Assembly (NCBI RefSeq): GCF_034140825.1
Contig: NC_089043.1
Location: forward strand, 22,778,001 to 22,842,000
Direction of reading: 5' to 3'
DNA: 64,000 nt
Source: Oryza sativa Japonica Group
Lineage: Eukaryota > Streptophyta > Magnoliopsida > Poales > Poaceae
Part shown: one piece after another, positions 45,396-56,316 of the stretch
Layout: the number at the start of each line of letters is the position of its first letter
Numbering within the stretch: position 1 is the stretch's first letter
Notes under the pieces: model-generated
Database searches by the model: none
The model's input: only the letters and a program-made list of their open reading frames with translations
What the model was told of the DNA's origin: nothing
Made by a program: the position numbers and the translations under genes

Positions 45396-46269
45396 CCTAT
45401 CAATGCTTTAGAAAAGCTCCTAGTGTTAGTTTTATTAGGCTGCGTTCAGAATACCCGTTCCTATCTTATAGTCTAGTGTTTTCACGCACGGGCTTTCCAA
45501 ACGGTTAAACACTGTGTGTCTCTATAAAATAATATATGATAGTTACTTTAGAAAATCATGTTTATCCATTTTTTAAATCGTTTTAGTTATACCTAATTAA
45601 TTATTATGTACTAAATAGCTATCCTGTTTTTTTGGGAAATGGATCACGGACCCTTAAACACAAACACACACTTTAATCGGGAGAGGTCCAAACAAAGAAT
45701 ACATGGAGGATATGGCGGACTAACCGGCGATGGGAGCTTCCTTGGCGAGCCTTGGCACTAGTGATAACCAAACTACAATGTACATAGAAGGAAGGCTTTA
45801 GACAAATGACGGCGGTGGTGGAAGACCGATAATGGGTGAGATCAGCGGTGGAAAACAAAGGCCATGTGATTAAGAGGTGGAGAGCGACGATGATGGATCG
45901 AGGTGGGGGAGGGAGGGGTGAGACAAGGGAAGGAGGTTGGAGATGATAATATTGGTAACGGTGATGGTGTTGGAGGACGGCGACGATGATGATGAGGAAG
46001 ACGGTGGAGCGGTATCACAATGGTGTGAGACGGGACAAAAAAAAATAGGAGAGATAAAAAGATCAAGGGCATGTTTGATGAGAAAGTTCTCAACTTATAC
46101 TCTCGTTTTTCACACGTGTGCTTCCTGAACTACTAAACTATAATGTTTTGTTTTATATTTTCATATAGTAAGAATTTACATTAAAAATCATATTAATTTA
46201 TTTTTTAGTTATTTTAAGCTAATAGTTAACTAGTCATACGCTAATAATTCACACTGCATTCAGTGCTTA
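45396..46269. other. Intergenic, no recognised gene
   Basis: Contains a MITE-like fragment from 45437 (TTAGGCTGCGTTCAGAATACC) related to the edge of the element at 46536-46774. A GATGATGATGAGGAAGACG stretch near 45984 is low complexity. No coding region is supported. Confidence 0.5.
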
Positions 46270-46532
46270 GGGCACCCACAATGGTTATCTATAGGCTCTC
46301 TACAAGAGATCCATGTCAGCATATTTTCCTACTTGGAAGGTATTAAATGAAGAGAGAGAGCAAAGCTATCTACTAACTTAGAGATAGTCTATAGAGAAAA
46401 ACGAGGCAATGCATGAGAGAATTATAGATACCAATGTAGACATACTATTAAGGTGGTTTACTATTAATCGAGTCTATTGCTGAGATGTACATGTTTTATA
46501 GATAGCACCTTACTTTACCATTGCGGGTGCTC
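46270..46532. mobile_element. Tourist-like MITE
   Basis: Ends GGGCACCCACAATGG and CCATTGCGGGTGCTC are inverted repeats; flanked by TTA at 46267-46269 and 46533-46535. 263 bp, no coding capacity. Confidence 0.8.
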
Positions 46533-46535
46533 TTA

Positions 46536-46774
46536 GAGTGTGTTCTTTTCTATGAGTTGGGAACCCATGTCTTGTGCACGGAAAACGAGATGGTCTATTA
46601 GTCCGTGATTAATTAAGTATTAGCTATTTTCTTTAAAAAAATAGATCAATAAGATTTTTTAAACAACTTTTGTATTGAAGCTTTTTTGCAAAAAATACAC
46701 CGTTTAACAATTTGAAAAGCGTGCACGCGAAACATGAGGGAGAGGGGTTGGAACCCTAATCAAAGAACACAGCC
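46536..46774. mobile_element. Second Tourist-like MITE sharing its left TTA with the first
   Basis: Begins GAGTGTGTTCTTTTCTATG and ends CAAAGAACACAGCC (imperfect inverted repeats), flanked by TTA at 46533-46535 and 46775-46777. The left TTA is also the right target duplication of the neighbouring MITE. 239 bp. Confidence 0.7.
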
Positions 46775-46777
46775 TTA

Positions 46778-47265
46778 AATATAGAGACCTGCACCAATTT
46801 TAAAGCAATTTGGGACAGTTATCAGCTTAGGGACAGCAAATAGATCTACTACTCCAGCTCACACACTATCTGCCCAAATTGGATGGAGAAAAATATTTTT
46901 ACTTCTACTCCACGATATCATGGGAATCCAGGGTGGAGCAAGCAAATTTAAAGTCGTACACACGCATATGGGTCGGTCGCTCACGCTCACGCTCACGCCG
47001 TCACCCACGCCACGCGCGCCCCGAGATTTCGCATCCGGGCCCCCCCGCGCCGCGCGTGCCGACGCCCAAAACCCACACACACACAACACATCTCGCCTCC
47101 TCCCAAAAAATAAGCGGCCGCCTCGGCTTTCGCTGCGCCTGCGCCCACCGCAAAACGCGACCGCCATCTCCTCCTCCTCCCGCATCGCTCGGCGCGGCGG
47201 CGGCGGCGGCGGCGAGGCGCGCGTGCTCTCCGAAGTGCAGGGAGGCGGCGGGAATTGGGGAGCCC
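46778..47265 (+). promoter_or_regulatory. Promoter and 5' leader of the glycosyltransferase gene
   Basis: GC content rises steeply from about 46970; TCGCTCACGCTCACGCTCACG occurs in part near 46977, and there is a CGG run near 47195-47215. No TATA box stands out. The leader presumably starts near 47050-47150. Confidence 0.35.
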
Positions 47266-49017
47266 ATGGTGGCGGTGGCGCGGGGCCGGCGCTGCAGGGG
47301 CGTGGTGCTGCTGCTCCTCCTCTCGTCGGTGCTCGCGCCCCTCGTCCTCTACGGCGGCTCCCCCGTCTCCGTCTCCACCCTCCCGGACTCCACCGGTACG
47401 AACGGACGAATGCCTCCCCCCCCTCTCTCTCTTCGCCGACAATGTGGGGAGATCCGTGCTTGACGGGTGGTGTTTTTGTTTTTCCTTCTCTTTTGCAGTG
47501 GCGAGCGGCGTGCTGGATCGGGATGGCGAGTACAATCTGGTGGTGGCTGCCTCCGACGTCTCCCTCACCAAAGGTGGGGGTGCCTTCCGCTGTTTATCAT
47601 TTTGCATTTTTTGTACTATCCAGTAGTGCGGATTTACATTCTCACTGTTTGTCTCATATCGTGGAGGAAATGGTAGGCAGAGTAAGATTCTGTTCACGTT
47701 TTTTGTTGCGTCTAAACTGCCGATTGTTGTAGACTCTGTAATGTTAAGTTTGGGTGTGTTGGTGTTGTAGATTTGACGATTGAGAGGCTAGGCGAGCACA
47801 AGAACCGGGTGCTATCAGCAACCGAAGATTGGCAAGTGGTTGAGGCGGCGAGTAAGAATCCGGCATTCGAGAAATCCGATGCAAGTGTATCGAGGAAGGA
47901 CCCAGGATCAGGGGATGCCAATGTGGTGATTACTGAAGGGAATGGTGCTGCTCAGTCGGGACGGGATGGCGTTATCTGGGAGGTTGTCAGCAGGGACAGA
48001 GGTTCAGATGGGTTTACTCAACCATGGGAGATCAACGGAGGTGAGGAGCGGGATGGTGAAAGGGTTGATAGGGTAAAGTTGGGTGTTAGTGTGGAAGAAC
48101 AGAATGATGGAACAGGTGAAACAGGGGTGAACAACATTGCTGGAACGCACACTAGTGGAAACCTGAATTCATCCCTAGAAAAGGTAAAATTGATTACAGA
48201 TGACCGATTGCATACTTGGCAAGGGTGATAAAGTTTCCTTTTAAGAATCATGGGTAGGGACTACTAACTAGAAAGTAAGACTTTAGACACCTTGTACCAT
48301 CAACACCTCGCAGCTATACATATTTACTAGCACCTAAAATCATGCTCATTTTAGGAATCAAGTAAGTGAGTGCTGCCGAGGTGGTGCAGATTTTTCAATG
48401 GTTTTTATTTTCTTTAATGAATTTAATATTCTGTTGTTCACCTTTCTTGCATAGTTGCATGTATATTACAACTCTATACACTTGAGTAAAAATGCATTTA
48501 GATGCCCATTCTTTTTGTGATTTTCCATTTTGTCACCCTTTTCTGAAAGCTGGACTGCTTATTTGGAATAAACATATTGTTTAGTGGTGTTAACATACTG
48601 TAACTTGTGTACTCAGTTATCCACAGTCATAGTATATGTGTTCCGTCAACCACTCAACCGTCAGTGATTGTCTTTCAGGTTATGCTATGAACTAACTGTT
48701 AATTGTTCAATTGTCCAGGAAAGGAGCACTGGTAGATTGTCTGAACAAGTTACAAAAGCTATTCCCAAAGAGTCTTACACACCAACAACTAACAGTAATT
48801 CTGCTCTCCCAACAAGTGTTAGTGCTGGTCATTCCACTACTTCCCCAGACGCTACCATCCGCACAATCAAGGACCAGTTGACGAGAGCAACGACATATCT
48901 GAGCCTTGTAGCTTCTAGAGGCAATCATGGTTTTGCAAGGGAGCTTCGTGCACGGATGAGGGATATCCAAAGAGTCCTAGGTGATGCAACCAGTGGTGGC
49001 CAGCTTCCTCAGAAGTA

Positions 49018-49053
<36 letters not shown>

Positions 49054-50904
49054 CATCATGGTGCATTATTGCTTTTGCCGTACCTTTTGTTGAAATTGGA
49101 CATCTCACCCTTTTTTATTATTATGCAGTGTACTTAGCAAAATAAGAGCAATGGAGCAAACATTGGGAAAGGGAAAGAGAATTCTTGATAGTTGCTCGGG
49201 TGCTCTGAACAGGCTCCGTGCAACCCTTCACTCAACAGAGGAGCGACTCCAATCTCATAAAAAGGAAACCAACTATCTAGCACAAGTAGCAGCAAAATCT
49301 TTACCAAAAGGACTTCATTGCCTTCCGCTGCGGCTTACAAATGAGTACTACTACACCAACTCCAACAATAAAAAATTCCCACATATAGAAAAGTTGGAAG
49401 ATCCAAAACTCTATCACTATGCGTTGTTCTCAGATAATGTGTTGGCTGCTGCAGTGGTTGTAAACTCCACTATTATTCATGCTAAGGTACATCATTTGAC
49501 CTTTGACATTAATCTCTATGAACTAATAGTTCTTCTACCCATTTTTTGTTATATTTAACGAGATGCATACCACTTTATTTAAATGCAGAAACCAGCAGAT
49601 CATGTCTTCCACATTGTCACGGATAGGCTTAACTATGCTGCAATGAAGATGTGGTTCTTGGCTAATCCCTTGGGTGAAGCAGCCATTCAGGTTCAAAACA
49701 TTGAAGAGTTTACATGGCTGAATTCTACCTACAGTCCAGTTATGAAGCAGCTAGAATCACAGTCTATGATTGATTACTACTTCAAGAGTGGGCAGGCCAG
49801 GCGTGATGAAAATCCCAAGTTCCGGAACCCCAAGTACTTGTCAATGCTCAATCATCTGAGGTTTTATCTCCCTGAAATCTTCCCGAAGCTTAGCAAGGTG
49901 TTATTCCTGGATGATGACACTGTAGTACAGCAGGACTTAAGTGCGATTTGGTCCATTGATCTAAAAGGCAAGGTTAATGGTGCTGTTGAGACCTGTGGAG
50001 AGACCTTTCATAGGTTTGATAAGTACCTCAACTTCTCAAATCCTCTTATTGCCAGCAATTTTGACCCGCGTGCCTGCGGTTGGGCGTATGGCATGAATGT
50101 GTTCGATCTATCTGAGTGGAGAAGACAAAAGATTACTGACGTCTACCACAATTGGCAAAGACTGGTGAGTACTTATGAGCTTACAATCATATTTATTTGT
50201 AAAAATATTTGGAGATGGTCTCTCTGCCATCCTACTGCTCCTCCTGCACTTGAACACCAGTAGATGTAAAATATTAAGCCTCAACCAGCAGAGACCATCT
50301 TGTCAATCTCGTTGTTTGAAGAAAAGCTGTAGTGGGTCCGTTCAGCTAGTGTAATGAAAACTTGCACTTCTAACCCTGGCTGGAATTGAATTGAAAGCAC
50401 CTGATCTAATGTTCCATACTTCCAACTAGGAATTGAGCATGTTATATTGTTATGCTTAGAAAAGCTGCTACAGTTAAACCGATGAACAACCTCAAATTCT
50501 CAACCGAAAATATGATTTACCATTCTGTAGTGCTGGTTTTTTTTTCTCGAACGTGCAGGAGAGATGTAGTGTTGGTTTGTCCTATTGTTCTGCTGTTTAT
50601 TTCACTTATTGATATCTGATTTCTGCAGAACGAAAATAGGATATTGTGGAAGCTAGGTACTCTTCCTGCTGGTCTCGTAACATTTTGGAACCGTACCTTC
50701 CCTCTTCATCACTCCTGGCATCAGTTGGGACTTGGGTACAACCCAAACATCAATGAGAAGGATATCCGGAGGGCATCTGTCATACACTACAATGGTAATC
50801 TGAAACCCTGGCTTGAGATTGGATTGTCCAGATATCGCAAATACTGGTCAAAATACGTCGATTTCGATCAAGTCTTCCTACGGGACTGCAATATAAATCC
50901 CTGA
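47266..50904 (+). CDS. Galacturonosyltransferase (GAUT-type, GT8 family), 7 exons
   Basis: Exons: 47266-47395, 47499-47573, 47771-48183, 48719-49014, 49129-49486, 49589-50164, 50629-50904; phases agree and give 707 aa. The GAUT family transfers galacturonic acid from UDP-GalA onto homogalacturonan in the Golgi during pectin synthesis. The protein is type II: a short basic cytosolic end (MVAVARGRRCRG), a membrane anchor (VVLLLLLSSVLAPLVLYGG), a long variable stem (about 60-300) and the GT8 domain. Visible are the DXD-type metal site LFLDDDTVVQQDL (Asp 532-534), HYNG at 669-672 with KPW just after, RACGWAYGMN-type (DPRACGWAYGMN) and WHQLGLGYN. The stem contains ATTYLSLVASRGN and RLRATLHSTEERLQ, typical of GAUT3/4-like members, and the long stem makes it a long family member. 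It stops at TGA 50902-50904. Close relatives act in complexes, so it could be catalytic or structural. Confidence 0.95.
49019..49052. repeat. (TC)n(TG)n dinucleotide repeat in glycosyltransferase intron 4
   Basis: About 21 bases of TC followed by about 14 bases of TG, starting five bases after the splice donor at 49015. Confidence 0.9.
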
Positions 50905-51742
50905 ATGACAGAGTGTTGTATTATCCAATTATTTTCTTTTCACCTGGTAGATTAATTCTTTACGCTCTAGGTTTTATTTAAGCTGTCTAGAGCGATATTC
51001 TTTTATCTGGGCTCTTCTCTCTTGTAAAGGTTCCAGCAAGTTAGTGGTAGGCTTTAGATCAGAGACATGTTCAATCACAGATCACGAAAGCTGCATCACA
51101 TTTTGTAGTCACTAATGTTAATATAGTAAATTATTTGATTGTATTATTCCTATGGAAGAGTATTTAGGAGTACCTTTATTAATCTTATGTGGCTCCAGTA
51201 TTTCAGGTATACTACTTGGTCATTTGTTCACTTGAAAGCCATTTATTAATCTGAACAAAACCAATATTTGCTGACTCGAACACGAATGCATATACATGCC
51301 CGATCTCTCTTGAATTGATGTACACTACAAATGCATACATCAGTGCAGCTTTTTTCCTTCAGTAACATGATGATAGTAATACATACATTACTGAAAGAAC
51401 AAATGCTGTAAGATTAACAGCAGCATCTTTAACACCAATGGAAGAGTTTCCAAATTACATGGCATTCAATCCAGAAAATCACCAGCTCTGTCACAGCACG
51501 ACACTGCAGTGTGGGAGAAAAAACTATCCACTGTGCCGTCGTTGGGGGCGATGGCTCGGCTGCGACCTCGCCGCCGGCCACCGCTTGGTCCCAAGAACAA
51601 TGCAGCGTTTGTTCCTTCTTCCTTCTTGGCGGCGGCGTCCTAGCTCTGCACCGCCGTTAAGCAACAGCCGTTCCGGATTCCATGGACAGATCAGATCAAA
51701 TTCGTTATTATCTCCATCTCAAGAAAAAAAAATCTTGAGAGC
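50905..51742. other. 3' flank of the glycosyltransferase gene and spacer
   Basis: Contains the untranslated 3' end of the glycosyltransferase gene and AT-rich spacer. A frame that opens at 51438 joins the reading frame of the next gene but lacks protein character before 51792. No other gene seen. Confidence 0.5.
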
Positions 51743-51752
51743 TATATATATA
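51743..51752 (+). promoter_or_regulatory. TATA box of the glycine-rich membrane protein gene
   Basis: TATATATATA lies about 50 bp before the ATG at 51792, at the end of a GAGAGC stretch; the leader would be short (about 20 bases). Confidence 0.5.
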
Positions 51753-51791
51753 TCGCATCGCTCTTGCAGTACATTTTTCCATCCGTTTGCA

Positions 51792-52226
51792 ATGGCGAGA
51801 ATACTCCTAGCGTTCGCCGGCGACGCCGCGTCGGCGGCGATGGCGACGGCGACCGGCCTCGGGCGGCCGTGGTTCATGGCGTTGTGCATGGTGGTGGTTT
51901 GCTCGTTGACCGTCTCGTTCGCCGTCTTCCTCTGCGGCCACAGCTCCGGCGTCCACGACGGCGATCTCCTCAGGAAGAAGAAGCCTATGAAACCACCGCC
52001 GCCTTCATCCAAGAAGAAGAAGGTGTCCACGTCGATGTCCGGCACGGTGGTCGACACGACGGGCATGTATACGGCGGCGTACGGCGTCGCCGTCGTCGGT
52101 GGACACGGTGGCCATGGCGGCGGCGGGTGCGGTGGCGGCGGCGGCGGCGGTGGTGGAGGCGGTTGCTGCGGCGGCGGCGGTGGCTGTGGTGGTGGTGGTG
52201 GTGGCGGCGGCGGCGGCGGCTGTTAG
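51792..52226 (+). CDS. Small membrane protein with Gly/Cys-rich tail (144 aa)
   Basis: The ATG at 51792 was chosen because it follows a TATA box; the frame is open further upstream but with unremarkable sequence. Parts: a hydrophobic membrane segment at about 27-48 (PWFMALCMVVVCSLTVSFAVFLCG), a Lys/Pro-rich stretch (62-78, RKKKPMKPPPPSSKKKK), a short linker with AAYGVAVVGGH, and a tail (103-144) of almost pure Gly with five Cys. Proteins with an N-terminal anchor and a Gly/Cys-rich end are common in plants but are mostly uncharacterised; topology and function are not determined. The Gly tail is coded by variable GGC/GGT triplets. Confidence 0.7.
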   Translation: MARILLAFAGDAASAAMATATGLGRPWFMALCMVVVCSLTVSFAVFLCGHSSGVHDGDLLRKKKPMKPPPPSSKKKKVSTSMSGTVVDTTGMYTAAYGVAVVGGHGGHGGGGCGGGGGGGGGGGCCGGGGGCGGGGGGGGGGGC

Positions 52227-53563
52227 ACTTGCCGGATCTTGCGATGGCTTTGCATGGACAGTGATGGCTGCTTGGTCATTGTAAGGTAGTCTTGTGATCT
52301 CTCCTGTGTTTGGCCTGATGTTAATCTTAGGAAATTTTTGTTACAAATATTTGTGTCAGTTTGTAGAGATTTTGATCAATGCTAATGGATTTTGACATCT
52401 TGTCATCTGTTCATGAGGTCAACAAAAAACAGAATCCTTGTGTAAACTAGGGGCTTAGGGGTTTGTAGTTCTGAATGTGTTCATGAGGTCAACAAAAAAC
52501 AGAATGCTTGTGTAGGGGCTTAGGGATTTGTAGTTCTGAATGTGTTCGCTAGATTGTGACTTTTAAGTGCTTTACAGTTTGTCGTCAGGATATTTCAAAA
52601 TGTGACAAATCAGACTTTATCGCTCGTTGAAATACTCACAAATATTCTCGCAAAAAAAAAAGAGAATATACTACAATCATAAGATAATTTAATAGTTAGG
52701 TACTAGATAGACTATCATTGTAGTATGCACTTGCAGTCAACAGTAAACAGCTTTAGTCAATTCGATCGCCCATTTGCCCACACCATTTGTTTCCCTAATA
52801 TGTCAAACTCAATGCCACTACGAATCAATTGTACTCCAGTGCCAGATTCATAATCAGTGCACAAAGCAGAGACAAAAAGCCTTCACTGGATCACCTCTGC
52901 CTTAAATATCGCCTCAATACTTTGAACGACGACGAGCATGTTGAACATGCAGGCACTGCACATGGCAAGCAGGATTCAGTAGGTGAAATTTCGACGACGA
53001 CGATGATTAATTTTCTAATTTCGAAGCGAACTCTGCTTCATTTAAAAAAACGCTGCACATGGCGGTCAGTGAAGGTAATTCAGAAGGTGAAATTTCGTCT
53101 GCAGTGTTGTTCTCTGAATTGTAGAATAATTTTCTCCTTCCAAAGCTTTGCTCCAGTTCATTCAGGATTATCGTACTTTGCAAGTGACTGTTCTTTACTC
53201 AATGTCCAAATCACTTTTCTAAGACCACGTTTCAGGCTATTGCTGCAAATGCAGAATGAACATTTTGGGTATAAAGCTGTCCAAAAATTCATCCTAAAAT
53301 TTGCACACAGTTTTGCCACATCCTCTGAATCTGTAGATGTAAAGTCGTGTGCAGCAAAATAGCAAATTGAATGGCATACTCTGAATCTGACGAGTGAGTG
53401 AAAGCTGCAGTAGTCAAGCACGCAGACTTGCAGTCTAACCAGTTTCAGCCTTTCAGGTTTTGCTGATGCCAATAAAACACCTACCTGTTCCTTGCATTCT
53501 GACAAAATTTTCTCTGAACTGATCAACAACGAAATCCTTGAACTCCACTTGATCTGTCTAGTA
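52227..53563. other. Intergenic, no recognised gene
   Basis: 3' flank of the glycine-rich gene, then spacer. The plus-strand frame 52829-53362 and minus-strand frame 53158-53529 overlap and show no recognisable features. The tandem repeat at 52408-52546 lies here. Confidence 0.5.
52408..52546. repeat. Two-copy tandem repeat, 70-bp period
   Basis: TGTTCATGAGGTCAACAAAA starts at 52408 and at 52478; the copies differ by one substitution in AGAAT(C/G)CTTG, a small deletion (AAACTA) and one base in TTAGGG(G/A)TTTG. Confidence 0.9.
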
Positions 53564-53767
53564 CTCCCTCCGTTTCAAAATGTTTGACACCGCTGATTTT
53601 TTATCACATGTTTTACCGTTCGTCTTATTCAAAAACTTTTGTGAAATATGTAAAATTATATACCTACATAAAAATATATTTAACAATGAATCAAATGATA
53701 TGAAAAGAATTAATAAGGTTAAATATATGCTAAAAAGTCAACGGCGTCAAACATTTCGAAACGGGAG
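53564..53767. mobile_element. Stowaway-like MITE
   Basis: Begins CTCCCTCCGTTTCAAAATG and ends CATTTCGAAACGGGAG, flanked by TA. 204 bp. Same family as 30736-30963. Confidence 0.75.
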
Positions 53768-54332
53768 TATTAGTATTTCTCTCGTTCCTTCGTAACTTAA
53801 TCGTTAAGAAATCAGCAGCAGGTTCAGCACTCGGTCGCCATCACTCCATCAGAAAAATGATCACGATTGAATATGTTAAACCACTACTACTAAGCAAGCC
53901 AATCGGCGATTTGATTGCTTAGCTCAAAGTACGCTCAACTAACCGGGAAACCTACACCGTATTGACCCGGCCAAAATCTAGCCGTCTATACATCAATTTA
54001 TCAGAATAAATTTATTCACATGATTAATTCTCAGAATATTTTGCTTAATTCTTAGAGCGATTCGTGCACAAATTCGTTGAAGTGCAAAGTCAAATGCAGA
54101 ATCACACATGCAATTTGGCTTTTTTTTTTTGAAGAAAGGAGACGTCGTGAGACCGGTTCTTCCGACGCCGGCCGGGCGGTGTCATCAGAGATGATCTGGG
54201 CCGTCCATTTCTGATCCGACGGCTGGTGGCGGCGAGGCGAACGAACACCACCCGCGCTAAGCAAAAGCAAAACCCGTCTCGTTGCGCGCGGCCGCGTCAC
54301 GCCGTCGCGCGCGCGAGCGCGTGGCGCGCGTG
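53768..54332. other. Spacer upstream of the small membrane protein gene
   Basis: No recognised gene. GC content rises from about 54150; GCGCGCGCGAGCGCG lies near 54307. Confidence 0.5.
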
Positions 54333-54344
54333 GACGTCACGTCA
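54333..54344 (+). promoter_or_regulatory. bZIP-type ACGT double site
   Basis: GACGTCACGTCA holds two overlapping ACGT cores (C-box/CRE-like), 39 bp before the TATA box of the next gene. In plants such sites are bound by bZIP factors; the effect here is inferred. Confidence 0.45.
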
Positions 54345-54382
54345 CCGAGCCGACCCCGGACGAACACCCCACCCGCCGCGGC

Positions 54383-54389
54383 TATAAAA
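54383..54389 (+). promoter_or_regulatory. TATA box of the 96-aa membrane protein gene
   Basis: TATAAAA lies 66 bp before the ATG at 54449, a normal distance for transcription starting near 54415. Confidence 0.65.
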
Positions 54390-54448
54390 TCGAATCCGGT
54401 GGGCTTTTCGCTTCACCTCACCACGGGGAAAGCGAGAGCGAGAGAGAG

Positions 54449-54739
54449 ATGAGCCCGGCGGCGGAGATGGGAGCACCTTGGCCGGTGGAGTTCATGGGCG
54501 CGGCGGAGGGCGGGTTCGGCGGGGAGGCGGTCTACTGCGCCGTCATCCTGTGGCTGTCCGTCGTGGCGTGGATCATCTTCACCTCCGTCGGCGACGGCGA
54601 CGAGGGCGGCGGCCGCGGCTCGCGCCGCCGCCGCCGCCGCCGCAGCAGCCCGGTGTTCGTCGGCGCCGCCGGCATCTGCGACGGCACCGGCCCCGGGTGC
54701 AGCGGCGGGTTCGGCCCCTGCGGCACCTGCGTCGACTAG
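54449..54739 (+). CDS. Small membrane protein with Arg-rich linker and Gly/Cys-rich tail (96 aa)
   Basis: The gene has a TATA box and an ATG start at 54449 and stops at 54739. The product has an N-terminal part (MSPAAEMGAPWPVEFMG), one membrane segment at about 28-46 (VYCAVILWLSVVAWIIFTS), an acidic then strongly basic linker (DGDEGG... with eight Arg in RRRRRRR-type run, 59-65) and a Cys-containing Gly-rich end (GICDGTGPGCSGGFGPCGTCVD). I do not recognise a family. Layout resembles the gene at 51792-52226 (anchor, charged linker, Gly/Cys tail), although sequences differ. The basic run after the membrane segment suggests the tail faces the cytosol. Confidence 0.7.
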   Translation: MSPAAEMGAPWPVEFMGAAEGGFGGEAVYCAVILWLSVVAWIIFTSVGDGDEGGGRGSRRRRRRRSSPVFVGAAGICDGTGPGCSGGFGPCGTCVD

Positions 54740-54942
54740 CGTCGCGATGTCGCGAGGCGAGTACTAGTAGCCTTTTAGCTCTAGCTGATGCTGCTGCGAG
54801 CCATGGGGATTTTGATTAGGTGTGTGTGAGATCATCAGCTCCCCTTTGTGAAGGCAATAAGAGGGAGCTCGCGTCCAATCCTTTGCTTTAGCCGCTGCAG
54901 TAATCAAGCTCTAAGCTTTCTCCTTTTTTTTCTCCCAAATCG

Positions 54943-55250
54943 ATCGATCCTATGTAAATTTCTTGAAATCTTGATCTTTGATGCTCTTGCTTTGAACTCG
55001 CGATCATATGTAAATTGATCGATCAAGCTGATGTGCTCTTGGTGTTCTTGAGTATTAGCATGGAAGCTCATCAGTTCCTCTTCGATCAATCCTATGTAAA
55101 TTCCTTGAAACCTTAATCTTAATGTTCTCTTCCTCACTTGATGCTCGTGCTTTCAACTTGCAATTCTATGTAAATTGATCGATCAAGTAGATGTTCTTGG
55201 TGTTCTTGAGTATTATTATAGCATGAAAGTTCATCAGCTCTCCTGAGCTT
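54943..55250. repeat. Two-copy diverged tandem repeat (about 143-160 bp unit)
   Basis: Shared phrases in order: CGATC(G/A)ATCCTATGTAAATT, TGATGCTC(T/G)TGCTTT, TATGTAAATTGATCGATCAAG, TCTTGGTGTTCTTGAGTATTA and ATCAG. The first copy is about 54943-55084 and the second about 55085-55250. It lies just beyond the 96-aa protein gene, perhaps within its 3' untranslated region. Confidence 0.8.
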
Positions 55251-55772
55251 GTGAACCAATTTGTGTTTTGTTTGTTATCGATTAGTTTGATCATGGCATG
55301 TTCAGATTGGTCTGCCACTTTCAGGTGGCAAAGCACACAACTGATGCAGCAAATATCTATCTCCAATATATCATTTTCAAGTGTGCAATTCGGAGTTGGG
55401 AGTTAGTTGGGGGGTAGGCAACTTTATTAGTAGATGAGCAGCTGAGCTCCCCTCTCGTAGTCTGAAGCGACTGCAAAGGTGCAAAGCCGAGCTAACACGC
55501 CAACGCACGCAATTCAGGGGAGCAACCCAATCAACTCCCGGAGTCAAAAAACTGGAGCTGCACACTGGATTCTGCGGCTGCAAACTTCTTGATTTTCTTG
55601 CCTATTTTTCCAATCTATGTACAAAATCAGCCGTGAGTAACAGTGTGAGGAGTGGAATTCTGCAACGTGTATGATCAACTGCACAGCATAAATTGCTTAA
55701 TTAAAACGTGTGTGGGGTCAGCTCCGACAAAAATTAGCACATAGAGTGGATATTCTGGGCTAATACTATTTA
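55251..55772. other. Intergenic, no recognised gene
   Basis: Spacer; no coding or RNA gene supported. Confidence 0.5.
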
Positions 55773-56019
55773 CTTCATCCGTCCCAAAATTTAACTATTT
55801 TTAGACGATACGGTCTACAAGATGCTACTTTAACCAACAATTACCCCATAAAAATAAGATATTCTAAATAAAAAGAGTTACATATTATGATAGTTTTTTT
55901 AATAATAAATCTATAAACATCAATTTTATATTATTGATCTTTTTTTTATTAATAGTCAAAGTTTAAAATGTTTGGCTTATCACTATGCTAAAAATGCTTA
56001 TATTTTAGGATGGAAGGAG
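55773..56019. mobile_element. Stowaway-like MITE
   Basis: Begins CTTCATCCGTCCCAAAATTT and ends ATATTTTAGGATGGAAGGAG, imperfect inverted repeats between TA dinucleotides; 247 bp, AT-rich. Confidence 0.7.
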
Positions 56020-56316
56020 TATTTTTTTCGCTAAGTGCATAATTTAGAAAATAAATTAGTATATGATTAGTAAAGCTACGGCTAATAAGCTATGGAAAAA
56101 TAAACAAAAGAAATGATATAAGGATAGGATTGGCTGGGTTAAAAAAACAAAACGATGAAAAATCACCTAACTGAAAATTACTAATTTTAGATGCCATTTA
56201 CAATAAAAAGAAGAAGGGTAAAATATAGGCAGACGTATGGCCCGGATCCATGCGAAGATTCATGACCCGATAAAAAATCAATGTAGAAAATAAATTAATG
56301 AAAAACAATGCAGACT

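Noticed and set aside
46920-47732. 270-aa plus-strand frame overlapping GAUT exons 1 and 2
   Set aside because: Different frame from the GAUT exons, runs through both introns, low-complexity composition.
51438-51791. N-terminal extension of the glycine-rich protein
   Set aside because: The sequence has no conserved character and a TATA box lies between it and the ATG at 51792.
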